Shown one piece after another: positions 8,574-18,322 of a DNA stretch of 64,000 bases (position 1 is its first letter; every line of letters starts with the position of its first letter). The position numbers were made by a program, and so were the translations under genes. The stretch is from Gallibacterium salpingitidis (lineage in GTDB: Bacteria > Pseudomonadota > Gammaproteobacteria > Enterobacterales > Pasteurellaceae). The notes beneath the pieces were generated by a model that was given only the letters and a program-made list of their open reading frames with translations, was not told the origin of the DNA and did no database searches. The stretch spans positions 19,940-83,939 of the forward strand of contig NZ_JTJL01000020.1 in NCBI RefSeq assembly GCF_001678495.1. The letters run 5' to 3'.

Positions 8574-9941
8574 TTATAGGAAGATACTTGCAATAGATAC
8601 GATAGTGAAACCTACAACCCCTAAGATAGTTTCTAATACTGTCCAAGTTTTAAATGTGGTTTTGGTATCCATTTCAAGGAAACGGCTGATTAACCAGAAG
8701 CCAGAATCGTTTACGTGTGATAATACGGTTGCACCTGATGCAATTGAAATCACGATAAAGCAAAGGTCGAATTGGCTTAATCCTGGAGTTGCTGCAATGG
8801 TTGGTGCCATTAATGCTGCAGTAGTGGTTAATGCAACAGTTGCAGAACCTTGAGCAACACGTAAGCAAGTTGAGATAACAAATGCTGCAACGATTACTGG
8901 TAAACCTGTGTTAGAAAGAGTTGCAGCTAATACATCGCCAATACCGCTTGCACGTAACACACCACCAAACATACCACCAGCACCAGTTACTAATACGATA
9001 GAACAGATTGGACCTAAAGCACTGTCGCAAAGTTTTTCGATTTGTTCTTTAGTACGTTGTCCTTTTAATAATAGGATAGCAACTAAAAGAGTAATTAATA
9101 AAGCAACTGGAGTTTTACCTAACATTCTGAGTATTTCTACCCAAGTTTGTGAGCCATCAATCGCTTTAATGGTGCTAAGTGTATTTAATCCAGTATCTAA
9201 GAAGATTAAACAAAGTGGTAATAGTAGGATAAACAACACTTTACCAAAGCTTGGAACTTCTAAATTAGCAGTTTCAGAAACAACATTTTTGCTTAAGAAA
9301 GTAGTTGGAAGTGGAATATGGATACGTTTACCGATGAATTGACCATAAAGATAACCACCAATATACCAAGTAGGAATAGCAGCAATTAAACCGACAATAA
9401 CTAATAATCCCATATTTACACCAAGTAATTCACCTGATGCGACTGGACCTGGATGTGGCGGTAGGAAAGCGTGCATAACCGCAAACGCACCGGCAGCAGG
9501 GAACGCATATTTTAAGGTTGAATCACCAAAACGTTTCGCAACACTAAAGATTATCGGTAACATTACCACTAAACCAGCATCAAAAAAGATTGGAAAACCG
9601 AATAATAATGAAGCGACGCCTAGTGCAAATGGAGCTCGTTTTTCACCAAATTTATCGATTAAAGTATCAGCAAGTACTTTCGCACCGCCAGTAATTTCAA
9701 GTAAACGACCAATCATTGCACCTAAACCAACCAATAATGCAACGGAAGCTAAGGTATTACCAAAACCGGTTAGCATAGTTGGTACGATCTTTGAAAATGG
9801 TGTGCCTGTCGCTAATGCTGTTAATAAGCTGACTAAGGTAAGCGCGACAAAAGCATGAATTTTAAAGCGCATAATTAAGATTAATAATGCGATTACTGCA
9901 CAGATTGCAATGAGCAGTAATGAAGTTGCATCGTGAGCCAT
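8574..9941 (-). CDS. gntP: Gluconate:H+ symporter, GntP family
   Basis: This inner-membrane permease imports gluconate with protons. The 455-residue hydrophobic protein matches the GntP/GntT family in length and in motifs such as FPIFFDAGLVVMLPI near residue 115, AVMHAFLPPHPGP near 155 and SHVNDSGFWLISRF near the C terminus. The ATG is preceded by GGAGGA. It is divergent from gntK-edd, and the intergenic region carries two GntR-type operators, so uptake and phosphorylation of gluconate are probably controlled together. The family contains several paralogues (gntP, gntT, gntU, idnT); the exact one is uncertain, but the gntK neighbour favours gluconate. Confidence 0.9.
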   Translation of the reverse strand: MAHDATSLLLIAICAVIALLILIMRFKIHAFVALTLVSLLTALATGTPFSKIVPTMLTGFGNTLASVALLVGLGAMIGRLLEITGGAKVLADTLIDKFGEKRAPFALGVASLLFGFPIFFDAGLVVMLPIIFSVAKRFGDSTLKYAFPAAGAFAVMHAFLPPHPGPVASGELLGVNMGLLVIVGLIAAIPTWYIGGYLYGQFIGKRIHIPLPTTFLSKNVVSETANLEVPSFGKVLFILLLPLCLIFLDTGLNTLSTIKAIDGSQTWVEILRMLGKTPVALLITLLVAILLLKGQRTKEQIEKLCDSALGPICSIVLVTGAGGMFGGVLRASGIGDVLAATLSNTGLPVIVAAFVISTCLRVAQGSATVALTTTAALMAPTIAATPGLSQFDLCFIVISIASGATVLSHVNDSGFWLISRFLEMDTKTTFKTWTVLETILGVVGFTIVSIASIFL

Positions 9942-10014
9942 AGAGAGTCCTCCGAATGAAGTTTTAATTTAAAAATAGGTACTCAAGTAAGAGTAGAAAT
10001 TTTTGGTTGGTTAA

Positions 10015-10030
10015 ATGTTACCGATAACTA
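10015..10030. promoter_or_regulatory. GntR-type operator 1
   Basis: ATGTTACCGATAACTA matches the E. coli GntR operator pattern ATGTTA-N4-TAACAT with 11 of 12 fixed positions. It lies about 75 bases upstream of the gntP start. Confidence 0.7.
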
Positions 10031-10069
10031 CAAAAAATAAAAGAGGGAATAGACTAAATTTTTTAAAAG

Positions 10070-10085
10070 TGAGATCTGGATCATA
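10070..10085. promoter_or_regulatory. CRP-like site
   Basis: TGAGATCTGGATCATA resembles the CRP consensus TGTGA-N6-TCACA, with near-symmetric halves. A second partial site, TTGATTCAGATCACA, is at 10151-10165. Gluconate genes are commonly under catabolite control; binding is inferred. Confidence 0.5.
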
Positions 10086-10196
10086 TTATTTACTATATTT
10101 AGTATATTTTTTATTCATTTAGTGTGTTTTTTATGCGTTTTTAAGATTTATTGATTCAGATCACAGAAATTTAATGAAAATTAATTTGTTGATTGA

Positions 10197-10212
10197 TTGT
10201 TACCGATAACAT
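10197..10212. promoter_or_regulatory. GntR-type operator 2
   Basis: TTGTTACCGATAACAT shares the 13-base core TGTTACCGATAAC with operator 1, which lies 182 bases away. It is about 52 bases upstream of gntK. The pair could support DNA looping by a LacI-family repressor; that is inference. Confidence 0.7.
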
Positions 10213-10263
10213 TGATACTATGAAGCCAATTTCAAGAACTACAACCATATTATGAGGTGTGTT

Positions 10264-10782
10264 ATGTCAATAGGTAAAAGTTTTATTCTTATGGGAGTAT
10301 CAAGCACAGGTAAAACTAGTGTTGGTACAGAAATCGTTAAACAATTAGGAATGAAATTGATTGATGGCGATGATCTTCATCCACGCGCTAACATCATCAA
10401 AATGCGTGAGGGACAACCATTAAATGATGAAGATCGTGCACCATGGTTAGAACGTATTCGTGATGCGGCGTTTAGCTTAGAACAAAAATCGGAAAAAGGG
10501 ATCATTATCTGTTCAGCGTTGAAGAAAAAATATCGTGATCAAATTCGTGAGGGTAATAAAGATGTGAAATTCATCTATTTGCAAGGGGATTTTGATTTGG
10601 TGTTATCAAGAATGCAAAAACGCAAAGGGCATTATATGAAAGTAGATATGTTAAAAAGCCAATTTGCGACCTTAGAAGAACCACAAGCAGATGAAACTGA
10701 TGTGATTCATATTGATATTGATGCACCTTTTGAAACTGTCGTTGCTCGTTGTGTTGCTGCGATTAAACCGTTTTTAGATTAA
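10264..10782 (+). CDS. gntK: Gluconokinase
   Basis: GntK phosphorylates gluconate with ATP to 6-phosphogluconate in the cytoplasm. The protein has a P-loop GVSSTGKT at residues 11-18, GDDLHPRANIIKMREGQPL and APWLERIRDA, all typical of the thermoresistant gluconokinase family. An ATG at 10252 is possible, but GAGGTG at 10254-10259 is placed for the ATG at 10264, giving 172 residues. The next gene, edd, starts 14 bases downstream and uses its product. Confidence 0.94.
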   Translation: MSIGKSFILMGVSSTGKTSVGTEIVKQLGMKLIDGDDLHPRANIIKMREGQPLNDEDRAPWLERIRDAAFSLEQKSEKGIIICSALKKKYRDQIREGNKDVKFIYLQGDFDLVLSRMQKRKGHYMKVDMLKSQFATLEEPQADETDVIHIDIDAPFETVVARCVAAIKPFLD

Positions 10783-10796
10783 TTAAGTAGGCGTTT

Positions 10797-12596
10797 ATGA
10801 ATCCGATAATTACTCAAATTACACAACGTATTGCACAACGCAGCAAAGCGACACGCCAGCGTTATTTGCAACGGATTGAACAACAATTACAGCGAGGTAA
10901 AAGCCGAGCGCATTTAAGTTGTGGTAATTTGGCACATACAGTAGCAACTTGCTGTCCTGCACAGAAAAAAACAATTCTAGATTTTACGACTATCAATGTA
11001 GGAATTGTTTCGGCTTATAATGATATGTTAAGTGCTCATGCACCATATCTTGATTATCCAGCTCAAATTAAACAAGTGTTGGCAGATTTAGGACACTCTG
11101 CACAGGTGGCGGCGGGTGTTCCTGCGATGTGTGATGGGATTACGCAAGGGCAAGAGGGAATGGATCTTTCACTCTTTTCTCGTGATTTAATTGCACAAGC
11201 AACCGTAATTGGCCTCAGTCACAATACGTTTGATGCGACTTTGTTATTAGGAATTTGCGATAAGATTGCGCCAGGACAATTGATGGGGGCATTATCGTTT
11301 GGGCATTTACCAACTGCGTTTGTGCCATCAGGCCCTATGACTACTGGGATTTCTAATAAAGAGAAAGTGGCAATTCGTCAGCAATATGCAGCTGGGAAAT
11401 TGGGTAAAGATGCATTACAAGAAATGGAAAATGCGGCTTATCACAGTAATGGTACTTGTACTTTCTATGGCACAGCCAACACCAATCAGTTAGTGTTTGA
11501 AGCTATGGGATTAATGTTGCCTGGATCGGCGTTTGTTCCGGTAAATAGCCCATTGCGACCATTATTAACAGAATTAATCAGTAAGCAAATGGTAAAAATT
11601 AGCAGTAATAGCAGTGATTTCCGTCCACTAGCTAAAGTAGTTGATGAAAAGAGTTTGGTAAATGGCTTGGTGGCGTTATTAGCATCAGGTGGTAGCACTA
11701 ACCATACGATGCATATGGTAGCAGTAGCACGAGCAGCAGGATTTATTATTAATTGGGATGATTTTGCTGAATTGTCTAATGTTGTTCCATTATTGGCAAA
11801 AGTTTATCCGAATGGTCCGGCAGATGTGAACGAATTTCATCAAGCTGGTGGTGTACCACTATTATTAAAACGTTTGTCAGAACGTGATTTATTACATATG
11901 GATGCAACACCTGTTTATGGTTCAATGGCGGATTATTTAACTGTGCCAACTTTGGTGGATGGTAAGTTGGTTTATCAACCAGTGGGAGAAAGCGCCGATG
12001 AAAATGTCATTGCTAAAGCAGGTTGCGAGTTTAGTGCACATGGTGGTCTAAAAGTTGTTGATGGTAATTTAGGACGTGGTGTGGTGAAGATTAGTGCCGT
12101 CGCACCAGAACATCGTAAAATCGTCGCACCAGCATTAGTTTTTGAAGCACAAGAAGAGGTTGTTGCTGCTTATAAACAAGGTCAGTTACAACAAAATGCA
12201 GTGATTGTGGTGCGCAATAGTGGGCCTGCAGCACGTGGGATGCCAGAGTTACACCAATTAATGCCGATTCTTGGTAATTTAATGGAGCAAGGTTTCCAAG
12301 TCGCATTAGTAACAGATGGCAGACTTTCAGGTGCATCAGGTAAAGTGCCGTCAATTATTCATGTATCGCCAGAATCTTATCAAGGTGGTCCATTAGCTTA
12401 TCTGCAATCTGGTGATATGGTGGAAATTGATGCGGAAGCTGGAGTATTGCGTTGTTTAACAGATTTACAAGGACGCCAAGCGGTTACTGTTGATTTATCT
12501 GCAGAATATCAATTATCAGGTAGAGAGTTGTTTACATTGTTTAGAAAGAATGTTTCTTCTGCAGAACAAGGTGCAACGATCTTTTTCGCTGATTAG
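10797..12596 (+). CDS. edd: Phosphogluconate dehydratase
   Basis: Edd is the first enzyme of the Entner-Doudoroff pathway and turns 6-phosphogluconate into 2-keto-3-deoxy-6-phosphogluconate. It is an iron-sulfur enzyme of the IlvD/Edd family. The 599 residues match the family length. Conserved segments include VPAMCDGITQGQEGMDLSLFSRD, ICDKIAPGQLMGAL and NSGPAARGMPELHQ. The gene is in an operon with gntK. The usual partner eda, which encodes the aldolase for the next step, is not downstream; the next gene, rnb, is on the other strand. Confidence 0.94.
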   Translation: MNPIITQITQRIAQRSKATRQRYLQRIEQQLQRGKSRAHLSCGNLAHTVATCCPAQKKTILDFTTINVGIVSAYNDMLSAHAPYLDYPAQIKQVLADLGHSAQVAAGVPAMCDGITQGQEGMDLSLFSRDLIAQATVIGLSHNTFDATLLLGICDKIAPGQLMGALSFGHLPTAFVPSGPMTTGISNKEKVAIRQQYAAGKLGKDALQEMENAAYHSNGTCTFYGTANTNQLVFEAMGLMLPGSAFVPVNSPLRPLLTELISKQMVKISSNSSDFRPLAKVVDEKSLVNGLVALLASGGSTNHTMHMVAVARAAGFIINWDDFAELSNVVPLLAKVYPNGPADVNEFHQAGGVPLLLKRLSERDLLHMDATPVYGSMADYLTVPTLVDGKLVYQPVGESADENVIAKAGCEFSAHGGLKVVDGNLGRGVVKISAVAPEHRKIVAPALVFEAQEEVVAAYKQGQLQQNAVIVVRNSGPAARGMPELHQLMPILGNLMEQGFQVALVTDGRLSGASGKVPSIIHVSPESYQGGPLAYLQSGDMVEIDAEAGVLRCLTDLQGRQAVTVDLSAEYQLSGRELFTLFRKNVSSAEQGATIFFAD

Positions 12597-12664
12597 TTTG
12601 TATTTTATGTAATGTTTAGGTAGCACTAGCTTTTTATTTCTTTAATTGGTGTTGTATTGTTGAT

Positions 12665-12697
12665 AAAAAACCTCTTCAATTTTGAAGAGGTTTTTTG
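12665..12697. terminator. Bidirectional terminator between edd and rnb
   Basis: AAAAAACCTCTTC pairs with GAAGAGGTTTTTT, giving A and T tracts on both sides. It can end both the gntK-edd and rnb transcripts. Confidence 0.88.
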
Positions 12698-12706
12698 CGC
12701 CTAAAA

Positions 12707-14692
12707 CTATTGTTCACTTGCTGGCGAACCAACAATGCTGCGAGTTTCAAGATTTACTTCAATTAATTGGATAGATAGAGTATCAGCAAGTTGATAATGA
12801 CGCTTACCTTGAATATAGAGAGCAATATCATCACTGTTGATTTCAATTTCCTCTTTTTTGTCGTGTAATAACGACATTGGTACAAAAACACTAGCGCCAT
12901 TTTCGATTAATTGTACTCGTAAACCACCACGCGTAATATCAACAATTTGTGCTTGATAAACAGTTTTTTCAGCAACTTTATCCGCAAGATAGATACAATA
13001 CAACCAATCAGCAATATCACGTTCGACTAGACGATTTTGTTTTCTCGCTTCTTGTAAACGCACTAATACGCTCTCTTCGACTTGTGGTAAAGGTTGCTGG
13101 CTTAAAATTGCTTTAATTACGCGATGATTGACCATATCGCAATATTTACGAATTGGTGAAGTCCAAGTCGCATAAGCGTTTAACCCTAAACCAAAGTGTG
13201 GTGCAGCTTCTGCTTTAAACTCGGCAAAAGTCAGATAACGACGTAAACGAGTTTCCAAATACTCTTGCGGTTGTTGGTCAAGATCGTGCTGCATTTGGCA
13301 ATAACCAGCTAAAGTTGTTAGCGTTTCTACACTATAACGTTGAGCCAGTTCAGCTTGATTTTGTTCATTGGCTAAATGATTTAATAAGAATTGGCTTGCT
13401 GCTGGTAAGAATTTCTTATCAAAACCGCTGTGAGTGTTGAAAATACCGGCTGCTTGATATGCCGTTAGGAATTGCGCTGCACAAGTGTTAGCAATAATCA
13501 TACACTCTTCAACAATACGATTGGCAATACGACGATAATCAGCACGAATTTCAGTTATTGCACCATCGTCTGCAAGAATAAAGTTATAGTCAGGGCGATC
13601 TTTAAATAAAATCGCATGTTGCTGACGCCAAGTAATTCTAGCAAGACTGAATTGATGTAATGCTTCGATTTGATCTTTTACCGTATCATTGCTCGGTTGC
13701 CACGCATTTGGTAATTGTTCTAAATAATCGGAAACCGCATCATAAGCCAATTTTGCTTTAGAACAGATCCATGCCAACGTAAAAGTCGGTTCAGCAATGA
13801 CTGCACCTTGTAGATCAGTTTCGATAAAGCAAACTAATGCAGGGCGTTTCTCGCCTTCAACTAACGAACAAAGATCATCAGAGAGTTCTCGTGGCAGCAT
13901 TGGAATATTAAAACCTGGCAAATAGTTGGTAAAACAACGTTGTTTAGCATCCGTTTCAATTTGTGAATCCAATGGAATATAGGCGGTTGGATCGGCTACT
14001 GCCACTGCTAGTTTCCATCCAGTTTGCGTTCCATCTTGCACTATTGGTGTGATAAATAACGCATCGTCCATATCCTCAGTAGTTTCTGAGTCAATCGTTA
14101 CGAAATCTAATGCGGTAAGATCTTGTCGAATTTCAGTTTCTTCAAACGGATAGGTAGTTAAACCAGCAACGGCAGTGCGAGGTTGTTGATGACGAGCTAA
14201 AGTTACCCACCAAGCGGTTTTTGGATCATCTTGATGACAGATAAATTGTGTTACTTGCGCAAAGAAAAAACGATCATCGCGTAATGGATGTGTTTTCAGC
14301 TCAGCGACTACCCAATCACCATTCGCTAAGGTTTCAGTGACTTTTTTGTGAACATTAGCTGAAATACTTTGCTTGATGTTTGGATGATCGACTAGTAGTT
14401 GTAATTTATTATCTTTATTGAAACGTACTCTAGCGATAAAGCGTGTCAGCATTGGTTCAATTAAGCTATCAGGTTCGGCTTGCTCTTTATCACCAACTGT
14501 TTCAATAACAGCCTTAATTTTGTCGCCATGCATGACTTTTTTCATTGCTTGTGGCGGAAGAAAGTAACTTTTCTTTTCACCTTCTAAAAAGCCATACGCT
14601 TTATCGGTTGCTTTTACAACGCCTTCAATATGAGGTTTACTATCGCGAATTTGTTGTTTGAGTTGACTGAGGAGAGGATTATCTTGGAACAT
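12707..14692 (-). CDS. rnb: Exoribonuclease II
   Basis: RNase II degrades single-stranded RNA processively from the 3' end. The 661-residue protein has N-terminal cold-shock domains, a central RNB catalytic domain and a C-terminal S1 domain (from about residue 580, VYQAQIVDITRGGLRVQL). The catalytic aspartate cluster is visible in TIDSETTEDMDDALFI near residues 200-215. It is slightly longer than E. coli Rnb (644) and lacks the extra domains of RNase R. It lies 64 bases downstream of fabI with a terminator between, so it probably has its own promoter. Confidence 0.93.
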   Translation of the reverse strand: MFQDNPLLSQLKQQIRDSKPHIEGVVKATDKAYGFLEGEKKSYFLPPQAMKKVMHGDKIKAVIETVGDKEQAEPDSLIEPMLTRFIARVRFNKDNKLQLLVDHPNIKQSISANVHKKVTETLANGDWVVAELKTHPLRDDRFFFAQVTQFICHQDDPKTAWWVTLARHQQPRTAVAGLTTYPFEETEIRQDLTALDFVTIDSETTEDMDDALFITPIVQDGTQTGWKLAVAVADPTAYIPLDSQIETDAKQRCFTNYLPGFNIPMLPRELSDDLCSLVEGEKRPALVCFIETDLQGAVIAEPTFTLAWICSKAKLAYDAVSDYLEQLPNAWQPSNDTVKDQIEALHQFSLARITWRQQHAILFKDRPDYNFILADDGAITEIRADYRRIANRIVEECMIIANTCAAQFLTAYQAAGIFNTHSGFDKKFLPAASQFLLNHLANEQNQAELAQRYSVETLTTLAGYCQMQHDLDQQPQEYLETRLRRYLTFAEFKAEAAPHFGLGLNAYATWTSPIRKYCDMVNHRVIKAILSQQPLPQVEESVLVRLQEARKQNRLVERDIADWLYCIYLADKVAEKTVYQAQIVDITRGGLRVQLIENGASVFVPMSLLHDKKEEIEINSDDIALYIQGKRHYQLADTLSIQLIEVNLETRSIVGSPASEQ

Positions 14693-14712
14693 ACCTTATC
14701 CAATTAAAAAAC

Positions 14713-14743
14713 AAAAAAATTCGCTCCGTAGGGACGGAGCGAA
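14713..14743 (-). terminator. Terminator after fabI
   Basis: On the minus strand TTCGCTCCGT pairs with ACGGAGCGAA around a CCCT loop, followed by a run of T residues. It separates fabI from rnb. Confidence 0.87.
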
Positions 14744-14756
14744 ACTAAAGCTAATA

Positions 14757-15545
14757 TTATGCGAGGTCTAATTCGCTCATTGCAACAGTGCTGAAACCTG
14801 CATCAACGTGTACTACTTCACCAGTGATACCTGCGGCAAGATCTGAACATAAAAATGCTGCAGTATTACCAACATCTTCGATGGTAACAGTACGACGAAG
14901 TGGTGCAGTATTTTCAAAATGACCTAACATTTTCTTAAAGTTTTTAATGCCTGAAGCGGCTAATGTACGAATTGGGCCAGCGGAAATTGCATTCACACGA
15001 ATGCCTTCTTTACCCATTGCTGATGCCATATAGCGAGTGTTAGCTTCAAGTGAGGCTTTTGCTAAACCCATTACGTTATAGTTAGGAATAGCACGTTCTG
15101 CACCTAAATAAGAAAGTGTAACTAATGCTGAACCAGGGTTAAGATTTGGACGTGCTGCTTTTGCCATTGCCACGAAACTGTATGCACTGATGTCGTGTGC
15201 AATGCGGAAACCTTCACGATTTACGGCATTAACATAATCACCATCTAATTGATCGCCTGGTGCGAAAGCAATAGCATGAACAAAACCGTCAAATTTATCC
15301 CAATGTTTGTGTAATTCAGCAAAACAATTTTCGATACTTTCATCAGTACCAACATCACATGGAATAACAATTGAAGAACCAAGTTCTTTGGCAAACTCTT
15401 CAACACGACCTTTTAATTTGTCATTTTGATAAGTGAAGGCAAGTTCTGCGCCTTCGCGATGCATTGCTTGTGCAATACCGTAAGCGATTGAGCGATTGCT
15501 AGCAACGCCAGCGATTAAAATACGTTTATTAGTTAAAAATCCCAT
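14757..15545 (-). CDS. fabI: Enoyl-[acyl-carrier-protein] reductase (NADH)
   Basis: FabI reduces trans-2-enoyl-ACP in the last step of each fatty acid elongation cycle and is the target of triclosan and diazaborines. The 262 residues align without gaps to E. coli FabI over most of the length, so numbering is shared. The catalytic Y156 (IPNYNVMG) and K163 (GLAKAS) are present. The Rossmann motif at the N terminus reads [13 protein letters not shown]. Residue 93 is alanine (HAIAFAPG) where E. coli has glycine. A terminator follows the gene. It is a single gene on the minus strand next to a toxin-antitoxin pair. Confidence 0.95.
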   Translation of the reverse strand: MGFLTNKRILIAGVASNRSIAYGIAQAMHREGAELAFTYQNDKLKGRVEEFAKELGSSIVIPCDVGTDESIENCFAELHKHWDKFDGFVHAIAFAPGDQLDGDYVNAVNREGFRIAHDISAYSFVAMAKAARPNLNPGSALVTLSYLGAERAIPNYNVMGLAKASLEANTRYMASAMGKEGIRVNAISAGPIRTLAASGIKNFKKMLGHFENTAPLRRTVTIEDVGNTAAFLCSDLAAGITGEVVHVDAGFSTVAMSELDLA

Positions 15546-15632
15546 AATTTATCCTATTTGAGTTACGGTTAAACGCGCAAATTATAGCAGAAATCGAAAG
15601 TGGAACAAATCAGACCGAATATAAACTGGTAG

Positions 15633-15983
15633 CTAGTCGTGAACAATTGCATCAATAATATCTTGCACTTCATTAGTAATATAATCAGGCGCTTTTTCAA
15701 TACGTTTGATATTACGTTGGCGGTAATCGACGATTCTGGCTTGGTAAGCAACGACAATACCATTAGTTGTACAACCTGTTCCTGATAGAGGTACAGCAAA
15801 ACCGTTGCTGCGTGCGGTAAAAGATGCACCTTGTGTAATAGGACAAATTAATGCAAAACCAAGTTTATGAAAATCTTTAGAGCTAATAACTAAAGCAGGA
15901 CGACTACCTTTAATTTCACCACCTAAAGAAGGATCAAAATCGATTAAGACAATATCTCCACGATCAAAGTTTATTTTCATCAC
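15633..15983 (-). CDS. MazF/PemK-type toxin (mRNA endoribonuclease)
   Basis: A 116-residue protein of the MazF/ChpB/PemK family, whose members cleave mRNA at short sequences and halt growth. Family motifs are GDIVLIDFDPSLGGEIKGSRPALVIS at the N terminus, with the conserved RPALVIS, and CPIT near residue 48. The start overlaps the antitoxin stop by 4 bases (ATGA), the usual coupling in such pairs. A downstream methionine one codon later is an alternative start. The pair lies alone between fabI and dapB, two core genes, suggesting later insertion. Confidence 0.87.
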   Translation of the reverse strand: MMKINFDRGDIVLIDFDPSLGGEIKGSRPALVISSKDFHKLGFALICPITQGASFTARSNGFAVPLSGTGCTTNGIVVAYQARIVDYRQRNIKRIEKAPDYITNEVQDIIDAIVHD

Positions 15984-16243
15984 AATTCATCTCCAACTGA
16001 AGGCATCGTATCCCAATCACTCAGCACAGGTAGTTCACCTTGTGTTAACGCAATTCTTTCAGCTAGCGTTAGTCTTGTTTGGTTATTTTTTGCTTTGTTT
16101 GAGATAATTTCCAATGTAATGGTATTACCATCAATTTGTTTTAACTCTAAAAAATCTCCCATATCTAGGTTTACTTGACTGATAAAATCTTTTGGCAAAC
16201 GAATAGCTTTACTGTTTCCCCATTGTTTAATTTCTAATCTCAT
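15980..16243 (-). CDS. MazE/ChpS-type antitoxin (AbrB fold)
   Basis: An 87-residue protein with an N-terminal AbrB/MazE DNA-binding domain (LEIKQWGNSKAIRLPKDFI, residues 3-21) and an acidic C-terminal tail (ELPVLSDWDTMPSVGDEL) of the kind that binds and blocks MazF. It precedes the toxin and overlaps it by 4 bases. The ATG has AGAGGTG upstream. A perfect inverted repeat lies just upstream and is probably the autoregulatory operator. Confidence 0.85.
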   Translation of the reverse strand: MRLEIKQWGNSKAIRLPKDFISQVNLDMGDFLELKQIDGNTITLEIISNKAKNNQTRLTLAERIALTQGELPVLSDWDTMPSVGDEL

Positions 16244-16255
16244 TGCACACCTCTT

Positions 16256-16272
16256 GTATCATTTAATGATAC
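16256..16272. promoter_or_regulatory. Inverted repeat at the antitoxin promoter
   Basis: GTATCATTTAATGATAC is an inverted repeat with 8-base arms (GTATCATT/AATGATAC) that share the central base region. It lies 13 bases upstream of the antitoxin ATG, where the MazE-type protein or the complex would bind to repress its own operon. Binding is inferred. Confidence 0.6.
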
Positions 16273-16329
16273 TTTTGATTATGCGGTGAAAATAGTGAGA
16301 TGGCAATAGGAAATTGAGGTGCTGCAATA

Positions 16330-16362
16330 ATAAAACCCTCTTCAGACGGTGAAGAGGGTTAA
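16330..16362 (-). terminator. Terminator after dapB
   Basis: AACCCTCTTC (16334-16343) pairs with GAAGAGGGTT (16351-16360); on the minus strand the stem is followed by TTATTATTG. It ends the dapB transcript before the toxin-antitoxin operon. Confidence 0.82.
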
Positions 16363-16395
16363 GATGAGAGAATATATAATAGGATGAAAAATTTC

Positions 16396-17217
<822 letters not shown>

Positions 17218-17220
17218 TTA

Positions 17221-18312
17221 TCAGTTTGATTTTATATAGATATGTACAGTAATTTCTTCACGATCATGATAGAGATGCTTCGCTTGGATTTGGTAATCCA
17301 GTCCAGCATCAACTAATTTCTCTTCGATCAAAAAGATACATTTTTGTACTTCAAGAAAACGTTTTTTCATCGGTAATTTCAAATTAAAAATCGTTTCTCG
17401 ACACCAACCATTTACTAACCATTTTGCAATTAATTCTGCAATGCGAATTGGTTGTTCCACCATATCACAAACTAACCAATCAATTTTGCGTTTTTTCGGT
17501 GGTTGGAATTTAAAACCGTCTTCAGGGCAATGTTCTACCCGCCCAGTTTCTTGTAAAGATTCAGCTACTTTGCCATGATCGACAGCATACACAAAAAGAC
17601 CTCGACGCACTAATTGATAAGTCCAACCGCCAGGGCAAGCGCCTAAATCAACGGCATATTGTTGCTCAGTCAGACGAGCAGCTTCTTCTTTGTCGGTTAA
17701 AAATGTTTTTATCGCCTCTTCTAATTTTAAAGTTGAACGGCTAGGTGCTGCCGCTGGAAAACGCAAGCGTTTAATTCCCATAAAATCTGGTGAGTGGTTA
17801 TCGTTATAAGAATAACAAACATAGCAACGATCAGAATGAGTAAAAAAGAGGTGCAAAGTAAAGGATTTAGTTGTACTTTTTTTGCCTGTTAGATAACCCG
17901 CTTGTTTTAGCTGTTGACGTAGCGGTACCGTAAATTTACGGCAAAATGGTAATAACTCTTTCGCTTGATTGGTATCAGCTGTTTCAACCCATACTTCAGT
18001 CATTGCATTAAGATCAAGTTGGCTATGAGTCAACAGATCCATAATGGGGGAAATACGATCTGCGGTAGAGGCAAAGGTTAATGCAGGAAACGCAGCAAAC
18101 CATTGCCGACAAAAGATCAAAGAGTTAAAACGGATATGTTCAATTAATAGTTGTATATCAGCGGCATTGCTACACTCAAAAATAACAAAAGCACTGTTTA
18201 GTTCGGTACGTGCAAAACCATAGACACCTAAATTGATCGCTTTATCATTGATTTCTGCTGCCATCTCTTTTTCAAAGCCAGCACGACAATATAAGATTAA
18301 TTGATTTGTCAT
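17221..18312 (-). CDS. rlmM: 23S rRNA 2'-O-ribose C2498 methyltransferase
   Basis: RlmM methylates C2498 of 23S rRNA in the peptidyl-transferase region before ribosome assembly. The protein has an N-terminal THUMP-like domain and a C-terminal Rossmann methyltransferase domain with the SAM motif VDLGACPGGWTYQLV near residue 210. The frame stays open upstream to 18366, but that would overlap ygdD. The ATG at 18312, five bases after AGAGGG, gives 363 residues, close to E. coli RlmM (366) and in register with its N terminus. The gcvA-ygdD-rlmM order is the same in E. coli. Confidence 0.93.
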   Translation of the reverse strand: MTNQLILYCRAGFEKEMAAEINDKAINLGVYGFARTELNSAFVIFECSNAADIQLLIEHIRFNSLIFCRQWFAAFPALTFASTADRISPIMDLLTHSQLDLNAMTEVWVETADTNQAKELLPFCRKFTVPLRQQLKQAGYLTGKKSTTKSFTLHLFFTHSDRCYVCYSYNDNHSPDFMGIKRLRFPAAAPSRSTLKLEEAIKTFLTDKEEAARLTEQQYAVDLGACPGGWTYQLVRRGLFVYAVDHGKVAESLQETGRVEHCPEDGFKFQPPKKRKIDWLVCDMVEQPIRIAELIAKWLVNGWCRETIFNLKLPMKKRFLEVQKCIFLIEEKLVDAGLDYQIQAKHLYHDREEITVHIYIKSN

Positions 18313-18322
18313 CATAACCCTC

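Larger units (their letters stand above)
9942..10263. promoter_or_regulatory. gntP-gntK divergent control region
   Basis: This 322-base gene-free region holds the operators and CRP-like sites listed separately. It is very AT-rich between 10090 and 10150. The gntP ribosome binding site GGAGGA lies at its left edge and the gntK site GAGGTG (10254-10259) at its right. I see no small gene in it, and no gntR regulator gene in the window. Confidence 0.8.

Noticed and set aside
8605..9342. Plus-strand open frames opposite gntP
   Set aside because: They are antisense to a well-conserved permease, lack ribosome binding sites and encode proteins with no recognisable family features.
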